DNA of 64,000 bases, taken from contig CYKH01000238.1 of the NCBI GenBank assembly GCA_001460835.1, positions 44,427-108,426 on the forward strand. Direction: 5' to 3'. Source of the DNA: Bodo saltans. Lineage: Eukaryota > Euglenozoa > Kinetoplastea > Eubodonida > Bodonidae. This document shows, piece by piece, positions 1 to 9,187 of this stretch. A program made the position numbers and the translations under genes. How positions within the stretch are numbered: position 1 is the stretch's first letter; every line of letters begins with the position of its first letter. Below the pieces are notes generated by a model. The model was given only the letters and a program-made list of their open reading frames with translations, was not told where the DNA came from and did not search any database.

Positions 1-1657
1 CTCGTGACGCACGATATCATTACTCTTCTCGAAGGCCTCACCGTGCACTTGCTGCGCACACTGCCGTACGATGAAATTGAAGAGACGGATAAGTGGCTGG
101 ACGGCAAGAAGGTCTCCAAGAGCGCCACCGCCGCGCTTCAACAAGATGATGTCACTCTTACAACGAGCGAGGGGTGGAGGACATCGGGCGGTGCGACTGT
201 GATGGACGGGGTGTGGCAAAACCAACCAGTAAGTTGTGTCATGGTAAAGCGGCAAGGCCTTGCAATGGGAAGTGCGGCTATCAAGGCTCATCAGCACAGC
301 ATTGCGTGCCTCACTGCAACAGTTCCTCAAATTTGTTCTGTGACACACGAGGGCGTGTTGCCCACGTACGGGTACTGGAGTACAGATGATAGCATCGGGC
401 TGCTGCACGCACGTATCTCCCCAGAGTCTTGCCTCACAGCGCAGCTCCACAGCAAGCGAAGCCACCTTACCACGCACTGGGTGTTAACGGTCGCACAGGG
501 TGTCCTCTCCGGCCTGGGGCACTTGCATACCCTTGGTTACCTTCATCGAAATATCAACACGGACTGTATCTTTGAACTGTACCCCCAGCAGTACGTCATC
601 GGTGGTTTCGATTTTACAGTGCGATCCAGTCGAGGACGTATCACGGCCCCAGCGTGGGCACCGAGGGTTCCTGCGCCTGAGGTGCTGCATACCCGAACCT
701 TCGAGTCGTCCACGGACGTGTTTGCGTTTGGTGTGCTGATGCTGGAGATGTGCTCCTATGGCGCTCCTCTAAGTTTGCCCCTCCCAGTCAATCGACCGCC
801 TCATATTCCTGTTGCGCTTTGGAAGATTGTGACGCCGTGTTTGAATGTCAGTCGTGACGCGAGACCAACGTGCCATGCGGTGCTTGCGGGCGGCCGCAGT
901 GTCGACGGAGTTCCTGACACGCCTTGCCAACGCAGGGTGCAATCCAGACATGGTATGCACGCAGCATGTGGCGATCGAAAATGTTCAAGAGGCGGACTGG
1001 AGCGTGGTGGAGGAGGCGATGCACAGGAATGATGTCGTCACTGAGCTATCACTGCGCAACTGTCACGTTGGTGCCTCGTCCAGTCCATTGCCCAAACGCC
1101 ATCTCACTCACCTTTCCATAGACAACGTCACCCTCAACGCAGGATCATTTCTTCACCGGCCGCTCCGAGATTACATCATCGTAGCTGGTGCGTCTCTTGT
1201 GGAGCTCAGACTATCTAACTTAGACATTCATCCTGCCGAGTCGATGTGTTCGCTGCTGAGAGGGCTTCCTGGCTGGACACCACAACTTTCGTTGCTAAGC
1301 CTCACGGCATTGGGCCTCTCATCCGATACTCTTCGCAGCTTGTGCGACGCTTTGGGGGAGCCTGACATGTGGCCTTCCTTGCATCGGTTGGAGCTCGGGC
1401 GTGGGGATATCTTGCCTTCCTACGGAGTAAGCTCGTTGTGCACTGCGTTGCTGCGCGATCATAGAGTGCGAACACTATGCTTAAGTGGTGCTGTATTGGA
1501 CTACTTCGGCGTTGGGCAGCTTGCTCAACTGATTCGCGAATCGAAGACACTGACGGAAGTGTCGTTGGTGGGGGTTGCCTTGGGCGAGGTGGGTGGCCGT
1601 GTGATTGACAGCGCCAAGCGTCACGCAGTCAACAACACGTTGCAAGTACTGCTGTGA
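1..1657 (+). CDS. Protein kinase-like / leucine-rich-repeat protein, 5' partial, frameshifted
   Basis: The reading frame is open at the window edge, so the true start lies upstream; no convincing ATG is visible. The first part (to about base 890) reads as a degenerate protein kinase: LHRNINTDCIF stands where HRDxKxxN is expected, GGFDFT replaces the DFG segment, APEV is the APE motif, STDVFAFGVLMLEM is subdomain IX, and RPTCHAVLA holds the late conserved Arg. The catalytic Asp of HRD is replaced by Asn, so a pseudokinase is likely. From about base 898 the sequence continues in the next frame (open to 1657) as leucine-rich repeats, for example VVTELSLRN and LVELRLSNLDI. The kinase frame loses sense exactly where the LRR frame gains it, so this looks like one kinase-LRR gene with a one-base error or mutation near 883-900. 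No separate trans-splice site fits between the parts. Confidence 0.6.
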
Positions 1658-1770
1658 GAGATTGTACAATCAGTGAAGAGAATCGCATGACTACTTTGTA
1701 ATGTGTGTGTTGACATTTTTATGATATCCATTCAATACCGCACCGCCCTTGTTGCTTGCATAGTGGAGGA

Positions 1771-3561
1771 ATGAAACGCTTTAGCCTTGCAGAGCTTCGT
1801 GTCGTGGATAGTGACGACGACAGTGACGAGTTTGCATCTCCAGGCCGAGCTCCGGTGGCACCCATTGCACGGCTGCGGAGTATTGCGACGTCGTCTCCAG
1901 GGGAAATGATGGAGACACGGAAGCGGTCAGATGTCACACGTGCCGTTGTACAAGCACCTCCACCACCGCCACCAGTTGTTGTCGCCGCCTCGTTACCACA
2001 AGGCGATAGATCATCGAGCGATGTGTTTGCGTCGATTCAAACAGAAGATTCGTCAGCGGCTACCCCTGTGGCGGTTGCTGCTGCTCCTCGGGACTTGGGG
2101 CCCACTCAAGCTGCTACAATTCCAGTGAGCACCACGTCGGGTGGTGACGAGATGGAGGGCAGGACAGCACCTCCTGTCGTGAGGTCCTCTCCTCCACCGG
2201 TCAACTCCGTCATAGGCCCCTTGGTTGCCAGCCATGCAAGTAGTGAGCCTGTACCTCCTCCTCCCCCAGCACCTGCAGCAAGGACCGAATCTTTATCCCC
2301 CTCGCCCACCGACGTCCCCCAACTTCTTGCAACAGCCAGAGCCCCGTCAACCGTACAGAGCACTGTTGATCGGGCGTCGCCCCTACAACCAGACTCGTTA
2401 GTCATCATGCCCTCAACGGACGACTTTAACACTGCGCATGAAGTGGAGTCAACAACCTACATGGAGGAGACCGACAGCCCAGACGACGCTCCTCTTCGCC
2501 CAGTGGTCCCGCCTCCAGCGTTGCACGTCACTTCTAGATACGAACCGTCCCCCCTTCCCCGGCGTGTTGATGACGATACAAATATGCAGAGAATGTCCAT
2601 GTCACCACACTTTAAATTCTCCACAGCGGTCACACCACACATGCGTGCAGACATTCGTCGCCATCGAGACCCTGCCCTCAACGACCGGGATGATGACAGC
2701 GACGGGGAGTCCGTCCAGTTTGTGGAGCTTGGAAGTGGAGAGCGTCTTTCCCAGCACCGAGAACTTAGTGCGGTGAAGCCATGTGCGTTGGTTCTTGAAG
2801 ATGGCCGCGAGGTGACCCCTGATCCTTTTGTTTCTGGAAGCGACAATGACGATGGCATGTCTGAAGTGCCAGATCCCCAAGTGTTTGCAGTTGTGACATC
2901 AAACGACTGGGACGATGCGCCACACACACAACGCGGTGAGAGCTACCCCACTCGATTATCTGGGCGGAGTGGCACCGGGAATGGGCTCTCCCTGTACCAT
3001 CAACGCTTATCGGAGCGTCGGCAAGCAGAGCAGCGCCAGATGCAAGCAGATCTAGAAAATCAATGGCAGGAGCTCACGTTTCGGCCTGAGGTCTCCTCGC
3101 AACCTTTTGACTTCGTTCATGCCCAGCCATACTACTTGCGCCTGCACGCAGACGCTGCCAAGAAAATGGACAAAACACGCCGAGTTAGCGTGGCTCGCAT
3201 CTCCAAGGATCGCCAAATGCATCATCCAGTTTTGACGGAGAGGACGAAGGAATTAGCGGTAGGATTCGGCTCTGATATATACGAAAGATTATACCCTGGG
3301 AAGCTGAAGCCTCCCGCCCCCGAACCAAAGTTAAGTTGCGGGACGAAGGAGGTCTTTGCCCGATTAACTATCCCAAAGCGCTCGACTTCCACTGTACCTG
3401 ATCTTGTAAAAAGACAAGGTTGCACTTTTAAACCAGAAATTACAACGTCTGCCAAGAACCTAGCCCCCAAGAAGTCCGTGGTCGAACGCTTGTTCCGCTC
3501 TCGTAAAGTGGCCGAGCCGCCACTTGACGCTACGGCCAGCGATACAAGCTCCGTATTCTAG
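1771..3561 (+). CDS. Low-complexity protein with C-terminal FxPxI-type motifs
   Basis: 596 residues from the ATG at 1771; the frame extends a few codons upstream only from a TTG. The N-terminal two thirds are disordered, rich in Pro, Ser, Val and acidic residues, with a poly-Pro stretch near residue 60. The C-terminal 170 residues are basic and more ordered, with paired motifs ELTFRPEV and GCTFKPEI; the spacing recalls the F-x-P-x-I segments common in ciliate and kinetoplastid cytoskeletal proteins (a resemblance, not an assignment). SSDVF and related acidic-Ser stretches could be phosphosites. No enzyme motif is visible. A flagellar or cytoskeletal role is a guess from composition. Confidence 0.75.
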   Translation: MKRFSLAELRVVDSDDDSDEFASPGRAPVAPIARLRSIATSSPGEMMETRKRSDVTRAVVQAPPPPPPVVVAASLPQGDRSSSDVFASIQTEDSSAATPVAVAAAPRDLGPTQAATIPVSTTSGGDEMEGRTAPPVVRSSPPPVNSVIGPLVASHASSEPVPPPPPAPAARTESLSPSPTDVPQLLATARAPSTVQSTVDRASPLQPDSLVIMPSTDDFNTAHEVESTTYMEETDSPDDAPLRPVVPPPALHVTSRYEPSPLPRRVDDDTNMQRMSMSPHFKFSTAVTPHMRADIRRHRDPALNDRDDDSDGESVQFVELGSGERLSQHRELSAVKPCALVLEDGREVTPDPFVSGSDNDDGMSEVPDPQVFAVVTSNDWDDAPHTQRGESYPTRLSGRSGTGNGLSLYHQRLSERRQAEQRQMQADLENQWQELTFRPEVSSQPFDFVHAQPYYLRLHADAAKKMDKTRRVSVARISKDRQMHHPVLTERTKELAVGFGSDIYERLYPGKLKPPAPEPKLSCGTKEVFARLTIPKRSTSTVPDLVKRQGCTFKPEITTSAKNLAPKKSVVERLFRSRKVAEPPLDATASDTSSVF

Positions 3562-3797
3562 ACTACCGCCAACATCTTTGAGCGACAACTGTTTGTACAT
3601 TTTGATTGTACTCCTTGTTTTGTTCTTCCACAGTAATGACCAACTGAAGCGCATGCTCATCAGATCATATTCTTGTGATGTACCGTCTTGATGGATATAA
3701 CTGATCCCATTCTTTCGTTACCTAATCCCTAAAGGTCGTTCGAGAATCCGATCCTCAACGTTTCCCTGAGCTTTGGTTTCCTCTTGCGTAAGTGATC

Positions 3798-5726
3798 ATG
3801 TTTCAGCAGTGTCCTCATTGCAAATCCACCAACTTGTCTTTGCTCTACAAGCCTGTGCTATGCATTCACTGTAGACTTGCTGTGTGCAACGGCTGCTTCG
3901 ATGCTTCTACGAATAGATGTCGTCGATGCGCCCCAGACCCTCTGAGGCCAGGCTGTGGTCGATGTGGCACTGCCGTCGTGGACCAGACACGATGCTCCAC
4001 ATGCCAAAGCTTGGTGTGTAGCAATTGTGTTGCGTACAGCACTGGTAATAGAATTGTTTGTAACGGGTGCCCGAGGCCCCAAGAAGCCAACAGCTACCAT
4101 ACTGCGTCGCAAGCCCCTGCACAGTTTTTCTGCGGCCGATGCCGCTGCCCCCAGCAGCGAGAAGCAGGATATCCACCGGCACACGCTGAGTACTGCTTCG
4201 GGTGCGCCAGAATTATCTGTGCTGGTTGCACCGAAGGTTCACTGATCAACGGCAGTTTTCTCTGCAATCACTGTTGCCCTTACATTCAATTCGATACCAT
4301 CTTTCCAAAAGCGCCTCCGATTCTCCGAGCGACTCAAGCACCTCCCCAGCCGACGCCACAGCCCCAACAGCCAACATTCTCAAACTATGCGACGCCGGCG
4401 CCAGCAGCAGCCCAACCTATTGCACAACCACCTCAACCCCAACAGCCAACCTTTTCAACCTACACAACTCCTGCGTCAGCAGCCGCCCAACCTCTCGCAC
4501 AAACTGCTGCCTCTGCAGCCAGCCCCAAGACGTCCACCGTCAGTGTTGTGCTGTCGTCTGGGGTTACGATTCAGATGGCCACCGACCCGACAAGCTTGAT
4601 GCGAACGTTCGGCCTGAGGCTTCACCAGCGCGTACAATGCTATCTGGAGGATTCAGAGCACCCCATCCCCGCATCTGTTGTTGGCTACACACGTTCCGAT
4701 GTTGTCATCACTGTGGAGTCGCCCACAGGTCAGCGGTGGGTGGCGGTAGACCCTGGGTTCCTCATCCGAGACGTCCCCCAGGCACAGCTATCGCCCACAA
4801 CACCTAACGCTTCTCTATCGAGCACGAGCAGCACCGCGCTGGGCTACCCCCAGGCCCAGGCGTGGAACTTTACCTCCAGAGAATATCTGGCACAAGGTGC
4901 CCAGGGACAAGTGCACAAGTGCGTTACAAGTGATGGTCGCACTGTCGTGACGAAGGAAATGAAGTTTGCATTATCTGATATGGCGAGCTTCCAAAGGCAG
5001 CTTGACCAGGCACGTCAAATCAAACACCTTAGACACAATCACCTGATTCAATACCTAGATGTGCTCGAGTCCGTTGACCAGAGTGCAGCCACCGTCACGA
5101 TTATTACACCCTTTTACAACGAGAGGGACCTCCGTGAGTTTGTCCAGAGGCAAGAGCTTACGATTGATGAACAACACATCGCTTCGTTGATCTTGCAAGT
5201 GGCCGGCGCACTGGAGTACTTGCACACGCGGAACCCTCCCCTAGTGCACCGAGATGTGAAGCCAGAGAACATTTTGATGTGTAGTAATGGCGAGCAGGCG
5301 CTGCTTATGGATCTAGACACGTGCAAGCCCGCCAATCGTGCCGTCACTGTAGGCATGGGGACGATGGAGTACATGTCTCCTGAGGCAAGCGGCGGCGCAG
5401 CGACCACAAAGTCCGACATTTGGTCGTTGGGGGTAGTGATGTACGTCCTTTCAGCTCTCCCAGAGTTTGTCACGTTGCCCAAGAATGGCGTCGAACTATT
5501 CTTGAATGAATCATCGTGGACAGACGGCGAAATGCGCAGAGCAATTATTCTGGCTATTGGGAGGAGGAGTAGAAGTTATTCGAAGACTTTTGTCGAGCTC
5601 GTTTTGAAAATGCTTCGTCGGGACCCAAACCAGCGGCCCTCCGCGGCTGAGGTTACCGCTGAGCTCACGTTGATTCTGGAGAACATCCTCCTTGGCCAAG
5701 TTGTGCCAATGAATTGGGAATTATAG
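3798..5726 (+). CDS. Zinc-finger protein kinase
   Basis: 642 residues from the ATG at 3798. Residues 1-165 hold three Cys-rich modules made of CxxC pairs (CPHC, CIHC, CNGC, then GCGRC, CSTC, CSNC, then CGRC, CFGC, CAGC, CNHC), like treble-clef or FYVE/RING-type zinc modules. Residues about 175-250 are a Pro/Gln/Ala linker with a duplicated QPTFS unit. A small beta-type segment (about 255-320) follows. The C-terminal 290 residues are a Ser/Thr kinase: glycine loop AQGAQGQV, VAIK-like TKEMKF, HRD as VHRDVKPENIL, APE as MSPEA, and late RPSAAEV. The metal-binding DFG is DLD, which keeps the first Asp. Activity is therefore plausible. The combination of N-terminal zinc modules and a NEK-like kinase is unusual; subfamily is unsure. 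Confidence 0.85.
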   Translation: MFQQCPHCKSTNLSLLYKPVLCIHCRLAVCNGCFDASTNRCRRCAPDPLRPGCGRCGTAVVDQTRCSTCQSLVCSNCVAYSTGNRIVCNGCPRPQEANSYHTASQAPAQFFCGRCRCPQQREAGYPPAHAEYCFGCARIICAGCTEGSLINGSFLCNHCCPYIQFDTIFPKAPPILRATQAPPQPTPQPQQPTFSNYATPAPAAAQPIAQPPQPQQPTFSTYTTPASAAAQPLAQTAASAASPKTSTVSVVLSSGVTIQMATDPTSLMRTFGLRLHQRVQCYLEDSEHPIPASVVGYTRSDVVITVESPTGQRWVAVDPGFLIRDVPQAQLSPTTPNASLSSTSSTALGYPQAQAWNFTSREYLAQGAQGQVHKCVTSDGRTVVTKEMKFALSDMASFQRQLDQARQIKHLRHNHLIQYLDVLESVDQSAATVTIITPFYNERDLREFVQRQELTIDEQHIASLILQVAGALEYLHTRNPPLVHRDVKPENILMCSNGEQALLMDLDTCKPANRAVTVGMGTMEYMSPEASGGAATTKSDIWSLGVVMYVLSALPEFVTLPKNGVELFLNESSWTDGEMRRAIILAIGRRSRSYSKTFVELVLKMLRRDPNQRPSAAEVTAELTLILENILLGQVVPMNWEL

Positions 5727-5925
5727 TGGATTGTTGCTTGTGAGTACCGAATGTTGCGTGACTGACTGTTTGCTAGTGTGAAATCGAATCGTGTGTGTTA
5801 TTGGTCATCAACATACGACATTGACGGAATGCTATCGAATAGCACAAGTGAAGATTCATTGTGCGGTCGTCACCCTTGTTTTCTTCATTTGTTGGCTCAC
5901 TCAAGGAATATGAACATTTCATCGA

Positions 5926-6450
5926 ATGTGCGCACAGTTTCGTAATCACAACTTTGCCCCTGGTCAAAATGGCGAGGCATTGCATCGTGACGACCACCCT
6001 GTAGGCGCAGGTGCACTGGTCGTACTTCCATCTCCAACGCATTTGTCTGTAGACAGTGATGTGAATATGGCCATGCAGGAATACCAAGGAGCTCTCGAAG
6101 CTCTGAGGGAACAACGCGTTGTATTGGAGATGCTGCAAGAGGCCATGGATAGGGGGGTTCCAGCAAAAAGGCTGCACGCGGATGCTGCCACACAAACAGA
6201 GCTGGTTGGCAGCGCAGGAACATTACCTATCCATGAGTTAGTGATGAGGAGACTGCAAATTGCTCGAATGAAGCAGCGCAGGGTGTTAGCGCAACAGACG
6301 TACCGAGACCAGTTGGCAGCGTTGACGGATGAGGTGGAGCAGCTACAAACGGCTCTTGAGGACATCACTCCTCAGGGTGTTGCAATGGTGGGAGTAGGTA
6401 GGGAGGGTCACACAGTAGTCGCCGTCTCGCCTAGTACCTACGATGCTTAG
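5926..6450 (+). CDS. Small coiled-coil protein, unknown function
   Basis: 174 residues from the ATG at 5926 (a second in-frame ATG lies near 6067). The centre has two predicted coiled-coil stretches, around EALREQRVVLEMLQEAMDR and DQLAALTDEVEQLQTALED, joined by a segment containing HADAATQTELV. The last 30 residues are hydrophobic beta-like and end soon after. There is no signal peptide, TM segment or known catalytic motif. It sits between the kinase and a secreted protein with about 200 bp of upstream gap. Codon use matches its neighbours and no other frame there is better, so it is probably a real gene. Its function is not recognisable; a cytoskeletal adaptor is possible. Confidence 0.6.
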   Translation: MCAQFRNHNFAPGQNGEALHRDDHPVGAGALVVLPSPTHLSVDSDVNMAMQEYQGALEALREQRVVLEMLQEAMDRGVPAKRLHADAATQTELVGSAGTLPIHELVMRRLQIARMKQRRVLAQQTYRDQLAALTDEVEQLQTALEDITPQGVAMVGVGREGHTVVAVSPSTYDA

Positions 6451-6503
6451 TTGTACAATACACACGTACACGTGATGTGCTTAGCGAACACTTGACGCCA
6501 TCG

Positions 6504-7472
6504 ATGGCTGCCACAGTTGCGACGAAAGTTCCTTCCTTTAAGCCTCGTTGTGGAAGGAAGATGAACATGATTTTGTTGTGGACAGTCGTGTGCGCCATGT
6601 TCGTGGGTCACGCCAGTGCAGGTACAGAGTCCATCAAGAACAGCGTTCTCACACTGGGCGTGGACACAAGCCACGGTGGCGCCATTTCCTACCTCGTGGA
6701 CAACAATGACCCGACGATAAATCTTATCAACTGCCACGATCAGGGTCGTGAGGTGCAGCAGAGTTATTACGCCGGACCGGACCCATACCGTGGTGCTCAG
6801 TGGAGTGGGGGTCCATGGCCGTGGAATCCAATTTCATCAGGAGATGCATTCGGCCACAGCAGCACTGTGCTCTCGTTGAACAACACAGGCACATCTCTCT
6901 ATCTCAAAGCGCGTCCCTTGCAATGGGCACTCAACAATGTTCCTTGCAATTGTACGTTTGAGACATACATTACATTAGATGCCAATGGTGCTTTCGTTCG
7001 CAACCGGTTGATCAACTTCCGGGAGGACGAGACCGACTACGGTGCCCGTGATCAGGAGCTGCCTGCAGTGTACACGATCGGCCAGTTATCAGAGCTGTGG
7101 ACGTACGCCGGGGATGCACCGTGGACTGGTGACTCGCTCACGCAAGTGTCGTACCCTGTGCCTGGGCCCCCGTGGCAAGGGTTTACCGCTGCAGAGAACT
7201 GGGCGGCTTTTACAGATGGCATCCCCCAGCACTACGGTGTGGGCGTCTACCACGACAACATTTCCTCGTTCCTAGGTGGCTTCCACAGAACACAAGGGAA
7301 GGGAGGGTCCACGGACGACAACACTGGTTACATTGCACCAGTGGGCGTTCGAGACATTACCCACAATGATGAGTTTGTGTGGTGTTATCATTTAGCCATC
7401 GGGTACCTTGCCACCATCCGTGGCTACTTTAGCTCCCGACGTGGCATGCCATGCACGTTCCCTGTAGTGTAG
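6504..7472 (+). CDS. Secreted beta-sandwich-like protein, possible carbohydrate-active
   Basis: 322 residues from the ATG at 6504; a second Met at 6561 starts directly at the signal peptide. MNMILLWTVVCAMFVGHASA is a clear signal sequence with a likely cut after ASA. The mature chain is rich in Gly, Asp, Asn and aromatic residues: VDTSHGGAISYLVD, NCHDQGREVQQSYYAGPDPY and GPWPWNPISSGDAFGH. Such HDxGR and PWNP segments occur in a family of extracellular beta-sandwich proteins related to sugar-binding or sugar-processing enzymes, but I cannot name the family with confidence. N-glycosylation sequons occur (NNTG, CNCT, NISS). There is no TM segment or GPI signal at the C-terminus, so secretion or lysosomal delivery is likely. 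A predatory bacterivore would use such enzymes in digestion; that is inference. Confidence 0.7.
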   Translation: MAATVATKVPSFKPRCGRKMNMILLWTVVCAMFVGHASAGTESIKNSVLTLGVDTSHGGAISYLVDNNDPTINLINCHDQGREVQQSYYAGPDPYRGAQWSGGPWPWNPISSGDAFGHSSTVLSLNNTGTSLYLKARPLQWALNNVPCNCTFETYITLDANGAFVRNRLINFREDETDYGARDQELPAVYTIGQLSELWTYAGDAPWTGDSLTQVSYPVPGPPWQGFTAAENWAAFTDGIPQHYGVGVYHDNISSFLGGFHRTQGKGGSTDDNTGYIAPVGVRDITHNDEFVWCYHLAIGYLATIRGYFSSRRGMPCTFPVV

Positions 7473-7554
7473 CTTCTGTAGACTTTATCAATCGTATGGC
7501 CAAGTGCGTTTCACATTGATAACGTGATAGGACTTGCTCCATATGCTTTTATTT

Positions 7555-7599
7555 GATTCTCTTTTCTTTTGCTTCTGTTTGATTCTTTTTTCTTTTGAG
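7555..7599 (+). promoter_or_regulatory. Trans-splice acceptor of VPS4
   Basis: A 40-base pyrimidine tract (T/C with few G) is followed by GAG at 7597-7599, 34 bp before the ATG. AG at 7618-7619 is an alternative. Strong enough to choose 7634 as the start over the upstream TTG. Confidence 0.55.
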
Positions 7600-7633
7600 T
7601 CTTTTCACCATCACAAAAGGTCCATCATCTCAT

Positions 7634-8962
7634 ATGTCTGTTGATTTCACAACTAGGGCCGTCGATTTGTTGAAGAAGGGCGTTCAACATGAAGAGGCCA
7701 AGGAGTTCGAGGAGGCGTACAAGTGGTACATGGAATCCATTGAAGTGTTTATGACAGCCATTAAGTACGAAAACAAGAACCCCACGAAGAAAGACATGTT
7801 GAAGAAAAAGGTCAAGGAGATTATGGATCGTGCGGAAAAGATCAAAGAGTACTTGGACAATGCCAAGGAAGGCTCCCCTACTGGCACTGGCACCACGTCT
7901 CAAAAAACTGCGAGCGCTAGCAAGAAGGGGAAAGAGGACGAGGAAGACAAGAATCGTATGCGCAGCAGCCTTGAGGGTGCAATTGTGAAGATCAAGCCTA
8001 ACGTCCCTTGGAGCCACATCGCTGGGCTGGAGGGTGCAAAGGAGGCCCTCAAGGAGGCAGTAATTCTTCCAGTGCGCTTCCCTCAATTGTTCACTGGCAA
8101 CCGCAAGCCGTGGAAGGGCATTCTCATGTACGGACCCCCTGGAACAGGAAAGTCGTACCTAGCGAAGGCCGTCGCCACCGAGGGTGAGGGCACGTTTCTT
8201 AGCGTTAGCAGTGCCGACTTAATGTCGCGATGGCTCGGAGATTCCGAGAAGCTCGTGCGGAACCTTTTTGAGATTGCAAGGGAGCAGTACCGCACGGAGG
8301 GCAAGCCTTCGATCATCTTTATCGATGAAATCGATTCTCTTGCCAGCTCGCGCAGTGATGGAGAGAACGATGCCACCCGCCGCATCAAGACAGAGTTTCT
8401 AGTTCAGATGCAGGGTGTCGGCAACGATGACGAGGGCGTGCTTGTGCTTGCTGCCACAAACATCCCTTGGGGACTTGACAGCGCCATCCGTCGACGCTTT
8501 GAGCGCCGTATTTACATTCCCCTTCCTGATGTAGCAGCACGCAGCCAAATGTTTAAAATTCACATCGGTGATACTCATCATACACTCAGTGAGGCCGACT
8601 GGTATGAGCTCGCCGGTAAGACGGAGTTCTACAGCGGTAGTGATATCAACGTGTTGGTCCGCAATGCGATGATGGAGTGCATCCGCACCATCCAGGTGGC
8701 CACCCACTTCAAGCGCGTCAGCGGCCCCGACCCAAGCGATCCTACCAAGACGGTGCCAAATAGGTTGGTGCCGTGCTCTCCTGGGGACCCTGATGCGTTT
8801 CCTATGACCATGACCGAAATTAAGGAGCCCCAACTTGTCATGCCACTTCCAGTGACGAAGATGGACTTCTTGAAAGCTATCCGCACGGCAAGGCCTTCCG
8901 TATGCCAAGATGACATCGATCAGCACATCAAATTCACTGCAGAGTTTGGCCAAGAGGGCTAA
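7634..8962 (+). CDS. VPS4: Vacuolar protein sorting-associated protein 4 (AAA ATPase)
   Basis: 442 residues from the ATG at 7634, the usual VPS4 length (about 440). VPS4 is the hexameric AAA ATPase that disassembles ESCRT-III polymers at endosomes, at cytokinesis and in membrane repair. The N-terminal 80 residues form the MIT domain (AVDLLKKGVQHEEAKEFEEA), which binds ESCRT-III tails. A basic linker follows, then NVPWSHIAGLEGAKEALKEA, Walker A GPPGTGKS near residue 167, Walker B IIFIDEIDSL near 230, and the Arg finger region AIRRRFERR near 287. A VPS4-type beta domain and the C-terminal helix (DFLKAIRTARPSV) are present. All catalytic residues are intact. The longer upstream frame uses a TTG and lies in the 5' leader. 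Confidence 0.96.
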   Translation: MSVDFTTRAVDLLKKGVQHEEAKEFEEAYKWYMESIEVFMTAIKYENKNPTKKDMLKKKVKEIMDRAEKIKEYLDNAKEGSPTGTGTTSQKTASASKKGKEDEEDKNRMRSSLEGAIVKIKPNVPWSHIAGLEGAKEALKEAVILPVRFPQLFTGNRKPWKGILMYGPPGTGKSYLAKAVATEGEGTFLSVSSADLMSRWLGDSEKLVRNLFEIAREQYRTEGKPSIIFIDEIDSLASSRSDGENDATRRIKTEFLVQMQGVGNDDEGVLVLAATNIPWGLDSAIRRRFERRIYIPLPDVAARSQMFKIHIGDTHHTLSEADWYELAGKTEFYSGSDINVLVRNAMMECIRTIQVATHFKRVSGPDPSDPTKTVPNRLVPCSPGDPDAFPMTMTEIKEPQLVMPLPVTKMDFLKAIRTARPSVCQDDIDQHIKFTAEFGQEG

Positions 8963-9187
8963 GATCAATGACTCATGTGTTGTGGGTACTCGTTTGAGGC
9001 CTACAGCTACTATGAAACTGTGCTGTGTGGATGGGTTGCATGCTTTTTTGTTTTCCAAATGCGTCCGAGCGACTCTCAGTCTTTTGCTGAACACACTTTG
9101 CCGTTGCATGCTCTGTGCTGATGGTGTCTTTTCAACACGTACTGTTCTATTCTCATATTTTACATTGACACTATTTTAGTCATTATC

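Noticed and set aside
8399-9109. Minus-strand ORF of 236 codons over VPS4
   Set aside because: Shadow of a well-conserved gene; no recognisable protein.
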